From a bacterium (GTDB taxonomy: Bacteria; Auribacterota; UBA3054): a stretch of 64,000 nt of DNA. Each line of letters opens with the position of its first letter. Within the stretch, counting starts at the first letter, position 1. This document shows, one piece after another, positions 1 through 8,853 of this stretch. The DNA lies in assembly GCA_017557885.1 (NCBI GenBank), contig JAFYXV010000007.1, forward strand, positions 62,001 to 126,000. The letters run 5' to 3'. The position numbers and the translations under genes are program-made. The notes below the pieces were generated by a model, which saw only the letters and a program-made list of their open reading frames with translations, ran no database searches and was not told the origin of the DNA.

Positions 1-266
1 GCCTCTGCTTCGCCTTCAACCTTAAAAGGGCTTATGAGTTTGCTTCCTCAAGAGGACTTGATTTCACCACTTCCCTTACCGTCAGCCCCTACAAAAATTC
101 CAAAACGCTCTTCGAGGTGGGGGAGGCTTTTCCCAATTTCCTGAAGTTCGATTTCAAAAAGAAAGACGGGTATAAGCACAGCGTAGAGTTGTCCAAGGAA
201 TACGGACTCTACCGTCAGAATTACTGCGGCTGCGAGTTTTCCCTGGCGCAGAGGGAGAAGGAATGA
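1..266 (+). CDS. queH: Epoxyqueuosine reductase QueH, 3' end only
   Basis: This is the C-terminal part of a reading frame already open at the left edge (codons start at base 3) and ending with TGA at 264-266. The visible 87 residues carry SPYKN followed by a KFDFKKKDGYKHS stretch and then YGLYRQNYCGC near the end, which I recognise as QueH (DUF208), the non-B12 enzyme reducing epoxyqueuosine to queuosine in tRNA. The closing CGC supplies part of the cysteine set expected to bind the iron-sulfur cluster. Its stop codon directly abuts the hrpB ATG. The queuosine theme recurs in the window, since tgt lies at 27.4 kb. The N-terminal half is outside the window. Confidence 0.85.
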   Translation, partial: LCFAFNLKRAYEFASSRGLDFTTSLTVSPYKNSKTLFEVGEAFPNFLKFDFKKKDGYKHSVELSKEYGLYRQNYCGCEFSLAQREKE

Positions 267-2681
267 ATGAAGTGGCCGGAAAAGCTTAAAGCTCTTCCAA
301 TCTTTCCGCACCTTGGCTTGGTGACGGAAACGCTCGTCTCTTCCAATGCGCTTCTTATTGCCGCTCCCGGCGTCGGCAAGACCACGCTCGTTCCCCTCGC
401 GCTTTTGAATTCGCCTTCCGTTTCCAAAAAGATAATCATGCTGGAGCCCAGGAGGCTGGCTGCCCGCGCCGCCTGCGCCGTCATGTCAAAGCATCTGGGA
501 GAGGAACCTGGCGGCACGGTTGGCTATCGCACGAAGCTTGACACGAAGGTCTCCAAGGCCACCAGGATAGAGATAGTCACAGACGGCGTTTTCACGAGGA
601 TCATCCAGAACGATCCCGAGCTCAAGGACTATTCCGTCGTTATTTTCGACGAGTTCCACGAACGCAGTTTGCAAAACGACCTTGGCTTTGTCCTGACCCT
701 GGAAGTCCAGGAAAACCTGCGCCCGGATCTCAGGCTGCTTCTGATGTCCGCCACGCCTGATCCAGGCTTTTTGGAACGCTGCGATAATTTCAAAGCGCTC
801 GATATTCCCGGGAAAATGTATCCTGTCGAAACAGGTTATCTGCCGCCCAATTACGGCGAGAGGCTGGAAGAAGCCGCATGCCGCGCCGTGAAGCGGCTGC
901 TCAGTTCTGCGGAGGGTGACATACTCGTTTTTCTTCCGGGCATCGCTGAAATAGAGAACACGAAAAAACTTCTGGGCGAACTCAACAATGTTTCCGTCCT
1001 GACTTTGCACGGCATGCTAAGCAAAGAGGAGCAGGATCTGGTGCTTTTCCCGGGTGAAAAAAGAAGAGTTGTTTTGAGCAGCGCCATAGCGGAGAGCAGT
1101 CTTACCGTCCCGGGCGTCCGCAACGTAGTCGACAGCGGTTTGAGCCGCTATTCCGTTTACGACCCCGTCTCCGCTTTCGAGCGTTTGGAAACGCATGCGT
1201 CCGATCTGGGAACCATAACCCAAAGGACCGGCAGAGCCGGACGAATCGGGCCGGGACGCGTCATAAGGCTTTGGGAAAAAGGCGCGGAGAATTCCAGGCC
1301 TGATTCGGCGGAGCCCGAGATCGCGCACGCCGACCTTAGCGCCGTATGCCTTTCCCTGGCCGTCTGGGGCGAAAAGAATTACGAAAATCTGAAGTGGCCT
1401 GTCGTTCCGAAAAAAGAAATGATGCTTCAGGCAAGGGAACTTTTGATCTCCCTGGGAGCGCTTGGCAAGGAAGGCGGCGTGACTGAAAAAGGACGGCGTA
1501 TGGAAGAGCTGCCTTTGCACCCGCGCCTCGCCAGCATGATACTTCGGGCCAGGGAAGAGGGAGCGCTCAGGAAAGCCGCCAGGCTTGCGTCTTTATTGGA
1601 GAGCGGAGACGGCGTCAGAGGCGACCTTGAGGCGCTGCTTATGGGAAAGCTCTCTCAAGGCGCAGAGCGTTCTTCGGAAAGGCTCCTCAGACTTTTGAAA
1701 ATATCTTCCGAGGACGAACGTGAGATCCCGGCCGGAAGACTCGTCTCCTGGGCTTTTCCCGATCGGATAGCTGTTAGAAGGGGAAGCGGGAGCTTTTTGC
1801 TGCGGAACGGCAAGGGCGGCGCTTTGACTTTTGAAGGCGGCCTTGCGGACTGCGAATACATAGCCGCGGCCACGCTGGAGGGGAGGACCGGCAACGCGAA
1901 GATCTTTTCCGCCGCGGAGCTGACGCTGGAGGACATTACGGAGGATTTCGCCGCCTTTTTCTCAACGGAGGAAAATACGGTCTGGGAAGAGAAACGCCGC
2001 AAGGCTTTGACTGTGAAGGAGACGAAACTTGGCGAGATCACTTTGAAGCGCGAGGAGAAAAACTTTGGAAGCGAAGAGGAGAGCGCTCTTCTGCTTGAGA
2101 AACTTCTGGAGGAAGAGCTGAGGCCTTTGAAATGGACTCCCGCCGCCAAGGCCTTTGCGGAAAGGGCCGAGTGCGCTCACAAAAAACTCGGAGCCGACTG
2201 GCCGCCCTTTGACAAAGGGCAGCTTGAAAAAGACGCGAAGGATTGGCTGCTGCCTGCGCTGTCGGGGCTCAATTCTTTTTCCCAAGCTTCAGAGATCGAC
2301 CTGCTGAACGCCCTGAAAGGCAGGCTCGGCCCGAAAAGCCGGGAAATGGAAAAGCTTTTTCCAAAGACCTTGCTTCTTCCCTCCGGCAGATCTGCCAAAG
2401 TTGACTATAGCGATCCGATGAATCCTACGCTCTCCTCTTATCTGCAGGATTTCTACGGCATGGATTACAATCCGACGATCGCCGGCGGCAGGATCGTTTT
2501 GAGGGTGGAGCTTCTGAATCCTGCCGGCCGCCCGGTCCAGGTCACTTCCGACCTTGCGAACTTTTGGAAGAATTCCTACCCCTTTATAAGGAAGGAACTG
2601 AAGGGGCGCTATCCGAAGCACAACTGGCCCGAGGAGCCGACGCTTGCCGACGCGGCTAAAAGAACCAAAAAATTGCTATAA
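267..2681 (+). CDS. hrpB: ATP-dependent helicase HrpB
   Basis: This is an 804-residue DEAH-type superfamily 2 helicase of normal length for HrpB. A Walker A-like APGVGKTT lies near residue 33, DEFHERS forms motif II near residue 130, SATP forms motif III, and QRTGRAGR forms motif VI near residue 320. The long C-terminal half matches the HrpB-specific C-terminal region, including the late PVQVTSDLANFW segment. The RNA or DNA substrate of bacterial HrpB is poorly known, so only helicase activity is claimed. The ATG follows the queH stop without a gap, implying translational coupling. The last codons contain a promoter -10 box for the next gene. Confidence 0.92.
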   Translation: MKWPEKLKALPIFPHLGLVTETLVSSNALLIAAPGVGKTTLVPLALLNSPSVSKKIIMLEPRRLAARAACAVMSKHLGEEPGGTVGYRTKLDTKVSKATRIEIVTDGVFTRIIQNDPELKDYSVVIFDEFHERSLQNDLGFVLTLEVQENLRPDLRLLLMSATPDPGFLERCDNFKALDIPGKMYPVETGYLPPNYGERLEEAACRAVKRLLSSAEGDILVFLPGIAEIENTKKLLGELNNVSVLTLHGMLSKEEQDLVLFPGEKRRVVLSSAIAESSLTVPGVRNVVDSGLSRYSVYDPVSAFERLETHASDLGTITQRTGRAGRIGPGRVIRLWEKGAENSRPDSAEPEIAHADLSAVCLSLAVWGEKNYENLKWPVVPKKEMMLQARELLISLGALGKEGGVTEKGRRMEELPLHPRLASMILRAREEGALRKAARLASLLESGDGVRGDLEALLMGKLSQGAERSSERLLRLLKISSEDEREIPAGRLVSWAFPDRIAVRRGSGSFLLRNGKGGALTFEGGLADCEYIAAATLEGRTGNAKIFSAAELTLEDITEDFAAFFSTEENTVWEEKRRKALTVKETKLGEITLKREEKNFGSEEESALLLEKLLEEELRPLKWTPAAKAFAERAECAHKKLGADWPPFDKGQLEKDAKDWLLPALSGLNSFSQASEIDLLNALKGRLGPKSREMEKLFPKTLLLPSGRSAKVDYSDPMNPTLSSYLQDFYGMDYNPTIAGGRIVLRVELLNPAGRPVQVTSDLANFWKNSYPFIRKELKGRYPKHNWPEEPTLADAAKRTKKLL

Positions 2682-2690
2682 TTAAGTATG
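2677..2690 (+). promoter_or_regulatory. Extended -10 promoter, probably giving a leaderless transcript
   Basis: TGCTATAAT (hexamer 2677-2682) overlaps the hrpB stop codon, and the ATG of the next gene begins only five bases after the hexamer. A start site at the usual 6-8 bases from the -10 would fall on or beside the ATG, so the mRNA would have no ribosome binding site. No -35 is evident, as is usual for extended -10 promoters. Confidence 0.55.
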
Positions 2691-3557
2691 CGTAAATTTT
2701 ATTTCATATTTCTGGCGTTTTTCTGCGCTTTCGGAGCTCAGGCAAAAAAATACCATCTTGAGATGCCTTTGCACAGAGGCGTCTATATGGCTCTAGTCCA
2801 TGAGGCGACTGACACGAACAAAAGCCAGAGGGTCATCTGCTGCCGTTCCTTCCACGTGCAGGATTTCCCGGAAGCCGATCCCCAGCCCGACTGGGGCTGC
2901 AAGGGCCTTACGACGGACGATCCCTATTACGCCAACTCCTCCATCTCGGGCATGCAGGCCATCACGGCGGACGCGTTAAGGGACGAAGGCAATTACGTCC
3001 TGTACGCCGTCAACGCCGAGACAAACGCCGTGGAGACTTACGTGGACGTCGTCAACTGGCCGGGGTTGAAGAGCAAACGCTACCCGGTCAATCTGGAGGC
3101 CGAAAGCATTATCCTTTTAGGCTACCTGCCTGCCAATAAGAGCCTCAACATGCAGGTGGTGAACGCCTCCCAGAGCCGCAATTATTACGTGAAGATGAAG
3201 TGCGTGATCGATCCGGACGATCTGGCGGCCGTCATTCAGCCGAAGACCAACGCGGTTTACACTTCCTTTGAATTCGGCAACGACAATCTGCGCTGGCACA
3301 CCCTGACTTTCCTGAACAACATGTCGGTTTCCAAAAACTGCCGCCAGCTTTCCCTGAAGGCCGGGGGCTTCAAGGCCAAGGTCAACTGCCGCAAGGGCGT
3401 GGTCAATCTCCAGGGCATCGCCAAGCAGTATCTGCAGGATTACAACAACGTGCGCTTCTTCATGAACATCAACGGCTACAGCGACGTTGACTTTATCTGG
3501 TTCGACCATCAGCGGAAATACAATTGGAACAGGGAGTACAAGCCCCATTACAAATGA
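2688..3557 (+). CDS. Secreted protein of unknown function
   Basis: This 289-residue protein starts with a clear signal peptide (a hydrophobic stretch after MRK, ending near FGAQA), so it is probably exported to the periplasm or surface. I do not recognise a family. The mature part is rich in aromatic residues, asparagine and scattered cysteines (ICCRS, WGCKG, CRQ, CRK), and ends in a tyrosine- and arginine-rich tail. No catalytic motif is visible. It follows hrpB closely but appears to have its own promoter inside the hrpB stop, and there is no Shine-Dalgarno sequence before its ATG. Composition matches the neighbouring housekeeping genes, so there is no sign of recent transfer. Confidence 0.75.
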   Translation: MRKFYFIFLAFFCAFGAQAKKYHLEMPLHRGVYMALVHEATDTNKSQRVICCRSFHVQDFPEADPQPDWGCKGLTTDDPYYANSSISGMQAITADALRDEGNYVLYAVNAETNAVETYVDVVNWPGLKSKRYPVNLEAESIILLGYLPANKSLNMQVVNASQSRNYYVKMKCVIDPDDLAAVIQPKTNAVYTSFEFGNDNLRWHTLTFLNNMSVSKNCRQLSLKAGGFKAKVNCRKGVVNLQGIAKQYLQDYNNVRFFMNINGYSDVDFIWFDHQRKYNWNREYKPHYK

Positions 3558-3572
3558 GGCGGCGGTCCGCAT

Positions 3573-3600
3573 TTGATTTTAGGGACGATTATGCTATAAT
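3573..3600 (+). promoter_or_regulatory. Sigma70-type promoter for the bS22-like gene
   Basis: TTGATT (3573-3578), a 16-base spacer and TATAAT (3595-3600), preceded by TG at -15/-14 (TGCTATAAT). This is a strong consensus site in the gap before a very short gene with a good ribosome binding site, as expected for an abundant small ribosomal protein. Confidence 0.75.
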
Positions 3601-3654
3601 AGCCCCTAACTTAAATTGATTTGTTAATTTTTCACCTTAACAGGAGTTTTTGCT

Positions 3655-3744
3655 ATGCCTTGTGGACGCAAGATGCGCAAATCAAAAATGAACAAGCACA
3701 AGCGGAAAAAACGCTTGCGCAAGAACCGCCAGAAGAACAAATAA
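3655..3744 (+). CDS. Small ribosomal protein, bS22-like (AURKAIP1/COX24 domain)
   Basis: This 29-codon gene is below normal ORF cut-offs. Fifteen or more of its residues are Lys or Arg, with the core KMNKHKRKKRLRKNRQK. That closely resembles the short AURKAIP1/COX24 (DUF1713) proteins, which include mycobacterial bS22 and mitochondrial mS38, and which sit on the small ribosomal subunit near the decoding site. An AGGAG (3642-3646) lies nine bases before the ATG and a near-consensus promoter lies upstream, so the reading frame is clearly used. A hairpin follows at 3792. The family call is by motif only; the alternative is another tiny basic ribosomal peptide such as Thx. Confidence 0.75.
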   Translation: MPCGRKMRKSKMNKHKRKKRLRKNRQKNK

Positions 3745-3791
3745 TCGGCCGGTTTTTGGTTCGCCTGCCTATAGGCTAGTATAGGATAATC

Positions 3792-3826
3792 GAAGCCGCG
3801 CCTCAGACGCGGCTTCCTCTTATTTT
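3792..3826 (+). terminator. Hairpin with T-rich tail ending at the ispE start codon
   Basis: The perfect 9-bp stem GAAGCCGCG/CGCGGCTTC (3792-3800 with 3808-3816, 7-base loop) is followed by CTCTTATTTT and immediately by the ispE ATG. It looks like the terminator of the bS22-like gene. Any read-through transcript would place this structure right at the ispE initiation site. Confidence 0.65.
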
Positions 3827-4675
3827 ATGCCTTATCATTGTCCCGCCAAACTGAATCTTTTCCTAGGCATAGAAGGCCTTCTCCCCGGAGGTTTCCATTC
3901 CCTGTCCACTTTGATGCAGAGAATAGGCCTTTGCGACGAATTGGAGATCTATCCCAAAAGTGACGGACGTTTGACTTTGCGCTGCGACATCCAGCCCACG
4001 GAAGACCCGGAGGACAACCTTGTCCTGAAGGCGGCCCGTCTGCTGAAAGCCCGCGCCGGGAAACCTGAACTGGGCGCCGATATTCTGCTGAAAAAAAGAA
4101 TACCCACCGGCGCAGGCCTCGGCGGCGGTTCAAGCGATGCGGCCGGAACGCTGGTTTTCCTCAATGACCTTTGGAAGCTTGGTCTGAAGAGGGAAAAGTT
4201 GCTTAATTTGGCGCTTTATTTAGGTTCGGACGTGCCGTTTTTCCTTGGACCTCCGGCATCCCTTTGCCGTGGAAGAGGGGAATTAATAACGGAGCTCAAG
4301 CCAAGGGAATTTTCTCTTGTGGTCGTTAAGCCTTCTGAGAGCCTGCCCACTGCGGCTGTTTATCGCAAATTTGACGAAAGCGCGGGGGAAAAGCTTGATT
4401 GCAAGGCCTTCCTCAAAGCGTATGAAAGTGGAAGCATAGAGGACGTCGGCGCCTCTCTTTATAATGCATTGGAAGCTCCCGCCGTTGAGCTTGAACCCAA
4501 AATCGTATCGATCAGGAAACTTTTGGAAGCTTATACGCCTTACGTTTCCATGAGCGGCAGCGGCAGCGCTTTCTTTGGCCTTTTCAAAGATCTCTCCTCG
4601 GCTGCGGAAGCCGCGTCAAGAATAAACGCGGCTCATCCTGATCTTTTTGTCTGCGCAGCTAAAACGCTTACCTGA
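3827..4675 (+). CDS. ispE: 4-diphosphocytidyl-2-C-methyl-D-erythritol kinase
   Basis: This 282-residue GHMP-family kinase phosphorylates CDP-methylerythritol in the non-mevalonate (MEP) isoprenoid pathway in the cytoplasm. The N-terminus PAKLNLFLGI and the glycine-rich ATP loop PTGAGLGGGSSDAAG (about residues 90-104) are typical of IspE, and SMSGSGSAFFG near residue 245 is the third conserved GHMP motif. Length is normal. There is no Shine-Dalgarno sequence: the ATG directly follows the T-rich tail of a hairpin, so initiation may be leaderless or coupled to an upstream start. A possible -10 (TATAGGATAAT region, 3780-3790) lies before the hairpin. UppS in this window consumes the isoprenoid products downstream. 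Confidence 0.9.
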   Translation: MPYHCPAKLNLFLGIEGLLPGGFHSLSTLMQRIGLCDELEIYPKSDGRLTLRCDIQPTEDPEDNLVLKAARLLKARAGKPELGADILLKKRIPTGAGLGGGSSDAAGTLVFLNDLWKLGLKREKLLNLALYLGSDVPFFLGPPASLCRGRGELITELKPREFSLVVVKPSESLPTAAVYRKFDESAGEKLDCKAFLKAYESGSIEDVGASLYNALEAPAVELEPKIVSIRKLLEAYTPYVSMSGSGSAFFGLFKDLSSAAEAASRINAAHPDLFVCAAKTLT

Positions 4676-4684
4676 TTTTTGAAG

Positions 4685-6238
4685 ATGAAAAAATTCTTTT
4701 TATTTATTCTGTTCCTTATCGTGCTGGCGGCTGCCGGGCTTTACTTCCTTTTCCACAATCCCATGTACGTTTTGAAAAACGTGCCGGGGCTTGCGATCGA
4801 GGATATTTCCCTTAACCTTTGGCCGCCGGGCGTCAGGGTAAAAAACGCCAGCTACACGACAGACGATTTTTATTTTTCCACAGATCATGCGGTCATAGGC
4901 GCGACGATCAATTCCTTCAAAGGAATGAGGGAAAAGGATCCCCAGGCTTGCTTTATCGAGGCGTATGTTTCCAACGCTGTTTTTGAACTGACCGACAGCG
5001 CGAAGGGAGAAGGGGAGTCTTCTCCAAAAAATTATGAGGAACTGATCAGGACGCCCTTCCGATTCACAGTCAGTTTTGACGATGTCAAAATCCGTATGAA
5101 CGAGCCTAAAATGACGCTTACGCTGTCCGGTCATCTAGCCAACGCTTACGATGGCAGCCATTATTCTCTGACGGGCTCTGTTTCTACGGCTGTTTCCGAA
5201 ACTTTGTTGCCTAACGGCGGGGAGAACGCCAGGCTTGTCCTGACCGGCGGACTCGACGGTAACATCGTAAGATTGGAATGCAAGGGAAGAAGCACCGGCG
5301 ACATCCTGGATCTGGCTGGGATGGACCGCAAGACCGTTACCATGGACGAAGTGAAGTCGACTCTGAATTTCAGTTCGCGCGTGGATTGGAAGCTCTTGAG
5401 GAACGCTTATCCCAAAGACCTTCCACAGGCGTTTACCAACGTGAGCGCAAAGCTTGCCATGCGCGTTAAAAATATGGAGGCTATGATGGGGAAGATCATA
5501 GTCACCAATTTGACTTTGAGATCAGACCTCAAGACGGAGAACTTCCTTAAGGAAAGGGCCAATTACACTTCCCAAGCCTCCTGGCTTTTTCATACCATAA
5601 AGGGCGGGTTCGACTGTTCCTGCAGCGCCATTTCCTTTACAAATTTGGCGCCGCACGCCATAAACGTCAAGGAATCGAAAGCGGTTGCTTACCTGAAGAA
5701 GAACGGTCTTGTTTTGAGCAATCTTTATCTCTCCACCATGCGGGGGCAATTTACCGGACGCGCGGACATTTCCTCCAGGAAAGTCCAGGGGCAGGATTCC
5801 TATCTGCCTTATATCGAGCTCGACCTGAAAAGCCAGGACATCGACATCGGCCTCTTCTGCGACCTTTTCGACCTGAGGCAGAACCGTATGGACGGAAGAC
5901 TAAGCGGGGAGCTGCACACGGCTATCTTTGGCAAATATGTCAAGGCCCTGAAGGGGAAACTGTACGCCAACGAACAGGGGACCTTCACGCTTGGGCAGGC
6001 CGAAACATACCTGCAGGGTATGGAGGCCGGATACGGGAAAGACGTGGCAAACATCCTGGCTTCCCGTTTGAAAAAGTATCCTTATAAGACAGCTTCTGTG
6101 GAACTGGCCTACGAGAACAAGGTGACGAAGGTGACCTTCGATCTTGAGGGGGCCAACGACAACAGTCATATCAAGCTTCCCATCCACCTTCATTCTTCCT
6201 GGATGGATCTTCTTGACCTGGCGAAACAGTTCAAATAG
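4685..6238 (+). CDS. Membrane-anchored AsmA/YdbH-like protein
   Basis: This protein has about 517 residues with one N-terminal membrane helix (residues 1-20, MKKFFLF then hydrophobic) and a long beta-rich extracytoplasmic body. The TTG six bases upstream is in frame, but the ATG at 4685 gives the usual signal-anchor start. The architecture, with NPMYVLKNVPGLAIEDISLNLWP near the anchor and a C-terminus alternating short strands (VELAYENKVTKVTFDLEG, then IKLPIHLHSSW), resembles AsmA-clade and YdbH-like proteins thought to carry lipid between inner and outer membranes. That role is inferred from fold-level similarity only. It overlaps nothing and is followed after three bases by another anchored protein, suggesting a joint envelope function. 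Confidence 0.55.
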   Translation: MKKFFLFILFLIVLAAAGLYFLFHNPMYVLKNVPGLAIEDISLNLWPPGVRVKNASYTTDDFYFSTDHAVIGATINSFKGMREKDPQACFIEAYVSNAVFELTDSAKGEGESSPKNYEELIRTPFRFTVSFDDVKIRMNEPKMTLTLSGHLANAYDGSHYSLTGSVSTAVSETLLPNGGENARLVLTGGLDGNIVRLECKGRSTGDILDLAGMDRKTVTMDEVKSTLNFSSRVDWKLLRNAYPKDLPQAFTNVSAKLAMRVKNMEAMMGKIIVTNLTLRSDLKTENFLKERANYTSQASWLFHTIKGGFDCSCSAISFTNLAPHAINVKESKAVAYLKKNGLVLSNLYLSTMRGQFTGRADISSRKVQGQDSYLPYIELDLKSQDIDIGLFCDLFDLRQNRMDGRLSGELHTAIFGKYVKALKGKLYANEQGTFTLGQAETYLQGMEAGYGKDVANILASRLKKYPYKTASVELAYENKVTKVTFDLEGANDNSHIKLPIHLHSSWMDLLDLAKQFK

Positions 6239-6241
6239 GCT

Positions 6242-6844
6242 ATGAAAAAAGTTATAGTTTTCATCCTCGTTCTTATTGCCCTCGTTCTTTTGGGCCTGAA
6301 ACTCTACTACAGCGAACAGCTGAAGATCGCCTTCAACCGGCCGAAGTATCTTTACGACGGCAGGCACTACCTGACCGGGGACAACGAAAGCGCCCTCTTT
6401 TTGGTGCGCAACGAGCTGAAGGTCGGCAGGGGAGACGAAGTTTCCAACCGCTGGGAAAAAGCCATAAGGATCGTTCCCGGCGGAGGAATAGAGCTCCAGG
6501 GCGAAGACAGCGTGAGTTTCACAACTTCCAGAAAGGGATATCGCAGCATGCTGAAACTGCGCCCGATGATGAAAGAGGACGCTGAAAAAGAGCAGCCAAA
6601 GCCCATAGGCGGACGCGGCGACTGGGGCCTTTATCTAGAACGTCGGATCTATGACGGCGACGAGCTCAAAGGGCTGGAAAGAGACCTGCTTTTCGACGAC
6701 AGCGGAGCGGGCTTCATCAGCCGCGCTCCCGTGCCCGAACATATGGATTCTCCCGGGAAAGAAGGGAACTTTGCTTTCGACGACGATTACATCTACGTCT
6801 ATCACAAGGGACGCTGGCTAAGGTCGAAGCTGGAGACCTGGTGA
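6242..6844 (+). CDS. Membrane-anchored protein of unknown function
   Basis: This 200-residue protein has a single N-terminal membrane helix (MKKVIVFILVLIALVLLGL) and a charged extracytoplasmic body. No family is recognised. The body contains short repeated acidic and glycine-containing turns and a C-terminal YIYVYHKGRW segment that reads like beta strands. It begins three bases after the AsmA-like gene, so the two are almost certainly cotranscribed, and a strong terminator follows six bases after its stop. Together the pair may act in envelope assembly, but nothing in the sequence proves it. Confidence 0.65.
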   Translation: MKKVIVFILVLIALVLLGLKLYYSEQLKIAFNRPKYLYDGRHYLTGDNESALFLVRNELKVGRGDEVSNRWEKAIRIVPGGGIELQGEDSVSFTTSRKGYRSMLKLRPMMKEDAEKEQPKPIGGRGDWGLYLERRIYDGDELKGLERDLLFDDSGAGFISRAPVPEHMDSPGKEGNFAFDDDYIYVYHKGRWLRSKLETW

Positions 6845-6848
6845 AAGG

Positions 6849-6881
6849 AAGCGCCTCGGAAGGGGCGCTTTTTTCTTTTTC
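6849..6881 (+). terminator. Rho-independent terminator
   Basis: AAGCGCC/GGCGCTT stem (6849-6855 with 6864-6870) followed by TTTTTCTTTTT. It closes the ispE-side transcript just before the clpP promoter. Confidence 0.85.
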
Positions 6882-6912
6882 TAAATGTCTTGTTTTTTGC
6901 GCTTTTTCCCTG

Positions 6913-6941
6913 TTGCCTGCATGACGGAAAAAAGGTATAAT
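6913..6941 (+). promoter_or_regulatory. Sigma70-type promoter of the clpP run
   Basis: TTGCCT (6913-6918), a 17-base spacer and TATAAT (6936-6941), followed by AAACAATAT. A 37-base leader with AAGGAG leads into clpP. No heat-shock (CIRCE or sigma32-like) element is evident. Confidence 0.8.
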
Positions 6942-6978
6942 AAACAATATCTTTAACATATAAATTAAGGAGTATAGC

Positions 6979-7578
6979 ATGAAGAATTCTTATGCGCCGG
7001 TGGTTATAGAGAACAACGGCAGCGGCGAAAGGACCTATGACATTTATTCCCGTCTTTTAATGGACCGCATTATTTTTCTGGGCACCCCGATAAACGATGA
7101 TGTCGCGAACATCGTCGTTGCGCAGCTTTTGTATCTAGCTTCCCAGGATCCCGACAAGGATATAAGCGTTTATATCAATTCGCCCGGCGGCGCGGTTTCT
7201 TCCGGGCTGGCCATATTGGACACCATGCGCTTCATCCCCTGCGACATCAGGACCTATTGCATAGGCCAGGCCTGCAGCATGGGATCGCTGCTTTTGGCCG
7301 CCGGAACGAAAGGCAAGCGTTTCGCCCTGCCGAATTCCCGCATCATGATCCATCAGGTCATCGGCGGCTACGAGGGTTCCGCGCCGGACGTGAGCGTGCA
7401 CGCCAAGGAATTTTTTAACACCAGGGACAAGCTCAACGCCATTTTGGCGGAATGCTGCGGAAAAAGCGTGGAGCAAGTGGCAGCCGACACGGACAGGGAC
7501 AATTTCATGTCCGCCGAGGAAGCCGTCAAATACGGGCTGGTGGATTCTGTGGTGAAGAAAGCCGGAGACGTTAAATGA
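6979..7578 (+). CDS. clpP: ATP-dependent Clp protease proteolytic subunit
   Basis: This 199-residue serine peptidase forms the tetradecameric ClpP chamber. The nucleophile Ser is in GQACSMGS (about S100), the His in RIMIHQ (about H125), and the Asp in [11 protein letters not shown] (about D174). No long propeptide is present, but the first residues NSYAPVVIE match the normal processed start region. AAGGAG lies six bases before the ATG. ClpX overlaps the end by four bases (ATGA), so the peptidase and its unfoldase are translationally coupled. The trigger factor gene, often upstream in proteobacteria, is absent here. Confidence 0.96.
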   Translation: MKNSYAPVVIENNGSGERTYDIYSRLLMDRIIFLGTPINDDVANIVVAQLLYLASQDPDKDISVYINSPGGAVSSGLAILDTMRFIPCDIRTYCIGQACSMGSLLLAAGTKGKRFALPNSRIMIHQVIGGYEGSAPDVSVHAKEFFNTRDKLNAILAECCGKSVEQVAADTDRDNFMSAEEAVKYGLVDSVVKKAGDVK

Positions 7579-8849
7579 ACGATCGCCCGAAAAAAGGCAG
7601 ATCTAGCCTGACTCCCGTCTGCTCTTTCTGCGGGCGCGAGGCTTCCAAGGACAACCCGGTCATCTCCGGGATCTACGACGACGAGGTCTTCATCTGCGGC
7701 GCCTGCGCCAAAGCCTGCGCCTCCATCGTCAATGAGGGCTCCTCCTTCGACGGAGGAGAGGTTTCCCTAAAGACTCCCGCTGAGATCAAAAAGTACCTGG
7801 ACGATTACGTCATCGGGCAGGACCGGGCCAAAAGGTCCATCGCCGTGGCCGTCTTCACCCATTATCTGAGGCTGCAAGCCTTCATGAAGAACAAGGGGAA
7901 AGGCACCCTGACTAAAAAAATGACAGATCTGCCGAAACCCGTCGAATCCGACGTGGAGCTTGACAAGAGCAACATGCTGCTCATCGGCCCCACCGGCACA
8001 GGCAAGACGCTTCTGGCCAAGACGCTGGCGAAGATGATGAACGTTCCCTTCGCCATCTCCGACGCCACCACGCTCACCCAGGCCGGCTACGTCGGCGAGG
8101 ACGTGGAGAACGTCATACTGCAGCTTTTGCAGAACGCCGATTTCAACGTGGCCAGAGCGGAGTGGGGGATAGTCTATATCGACGAGATCGACAAGATCAG
8201 AAAGACCGGCGACAACGTTTCCATCACCAGGGACGTTTCCGGCGAAGGCGTGCAGCAGGCGCTTTTGAAGATCATCGAGGGGACTGTTTGCAACGTGCCC
8301 CCCAAAGGCGGAAGAAAACATCCCCTGGAGGAATACATAAAGGTGGACACCACCAACATCCTCTTCATCTGCGGCGGTGCTTTCAACGGTCTTGACACCC
8401 TGATCTCCCGGAGGCTCGGGAAAGGCAAGGTGGGTTTCGGCAACTCCAAGAGCGCCTCTCTCTCTTCGGGCGAAACGCTGTCCCGCGTGACCGGGGAGGA
8501 TCTCATTTCCTTCGGCATGATCCCGGAGTTCATCGGCAGATTGCCAGTCGTCGTCTCTCTTGACGATCTCAGGAAAGACGATCTCGTCAGGATCCTGACC
8601 GAACCCAAGAACGCCATCGTGCGCCAGTACCAGAGGCTCTTCGAGATCAACGGCAAGAAGCTTTCCTTTACATCGGACGCCCTGGATTGGATCGCGGAAA
8701 AGGCCATCGAGAAGAAGACCGGCGCCAGAGGTCTGCGCGCCATCATAGAGAATCTTATGACATCGCTTATTTACGATCTTCCCGAAAGCTCCTCGCCCCA
8801 GGAATACGTCATCAGCGCAGAGGAGCTGAAAAAAGGAGAAGCGCTTTAA
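7575..8849 (+). CDS. clpX: Clp protease ATP-binding unfoldase ClpX
   Basis: This 424-residue AAA+ unfoldase delivers substrates to ClpP. The N-terminal zinc-binding domain has the CX2C...CX2C set (CSFCGRE near residue 14 and CGAC near residue 39). Walker A is GPTGTGKT near residue 138 and Walker B is YIDEIDKI near residue 200. The AAA+ lid domain follows through the C-terminus. The pore-type loop GYVGEDV is intact. It begins within the clpP stop codon and lon follows four bases after its end. An insert of lysine-rich sequence near residues 100-120 is slightly longer than in E. coli but within family variation. Confidence 0.96.
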   Translation: MNDRPKKGRSSLTPVCSFCGREASKDNPVISGIYDDEVFICGACAKACASIVNEGSSFDGGEVSLKTPAEIKKYLDDYVIGQDRAKRSIAVAVFTHYLRLQAFMKNKGKGTLTKKMTDLPKPVESDVELDKSNMLLIGPTGTGKTLLAKTLAKMMNVPFAISDATTLTQAGYVGEDVENVILQLLQNADFNVARAEWGIVYIDEIDKIRKTGDNVSITRDVSGEGVQQALLKIIEGTVCNVPPKGGRKHPLEEYIKVDTTNILFICGGAFNGLDTLISRRLGKGKVGFGNSKSASLSSGETLSRVTGEDLISFGMIPEFIGRLPVVVSLDDLRKDDLVRILTEPKNAIVRQYQRLFEINGKKLSFTSDALDWIAEKAIEKKTGARGLRAIIENLMTSLIYDLPESSSPQEYVISAEELKKGEAL

Positions 8850-8853
8850 TTTT

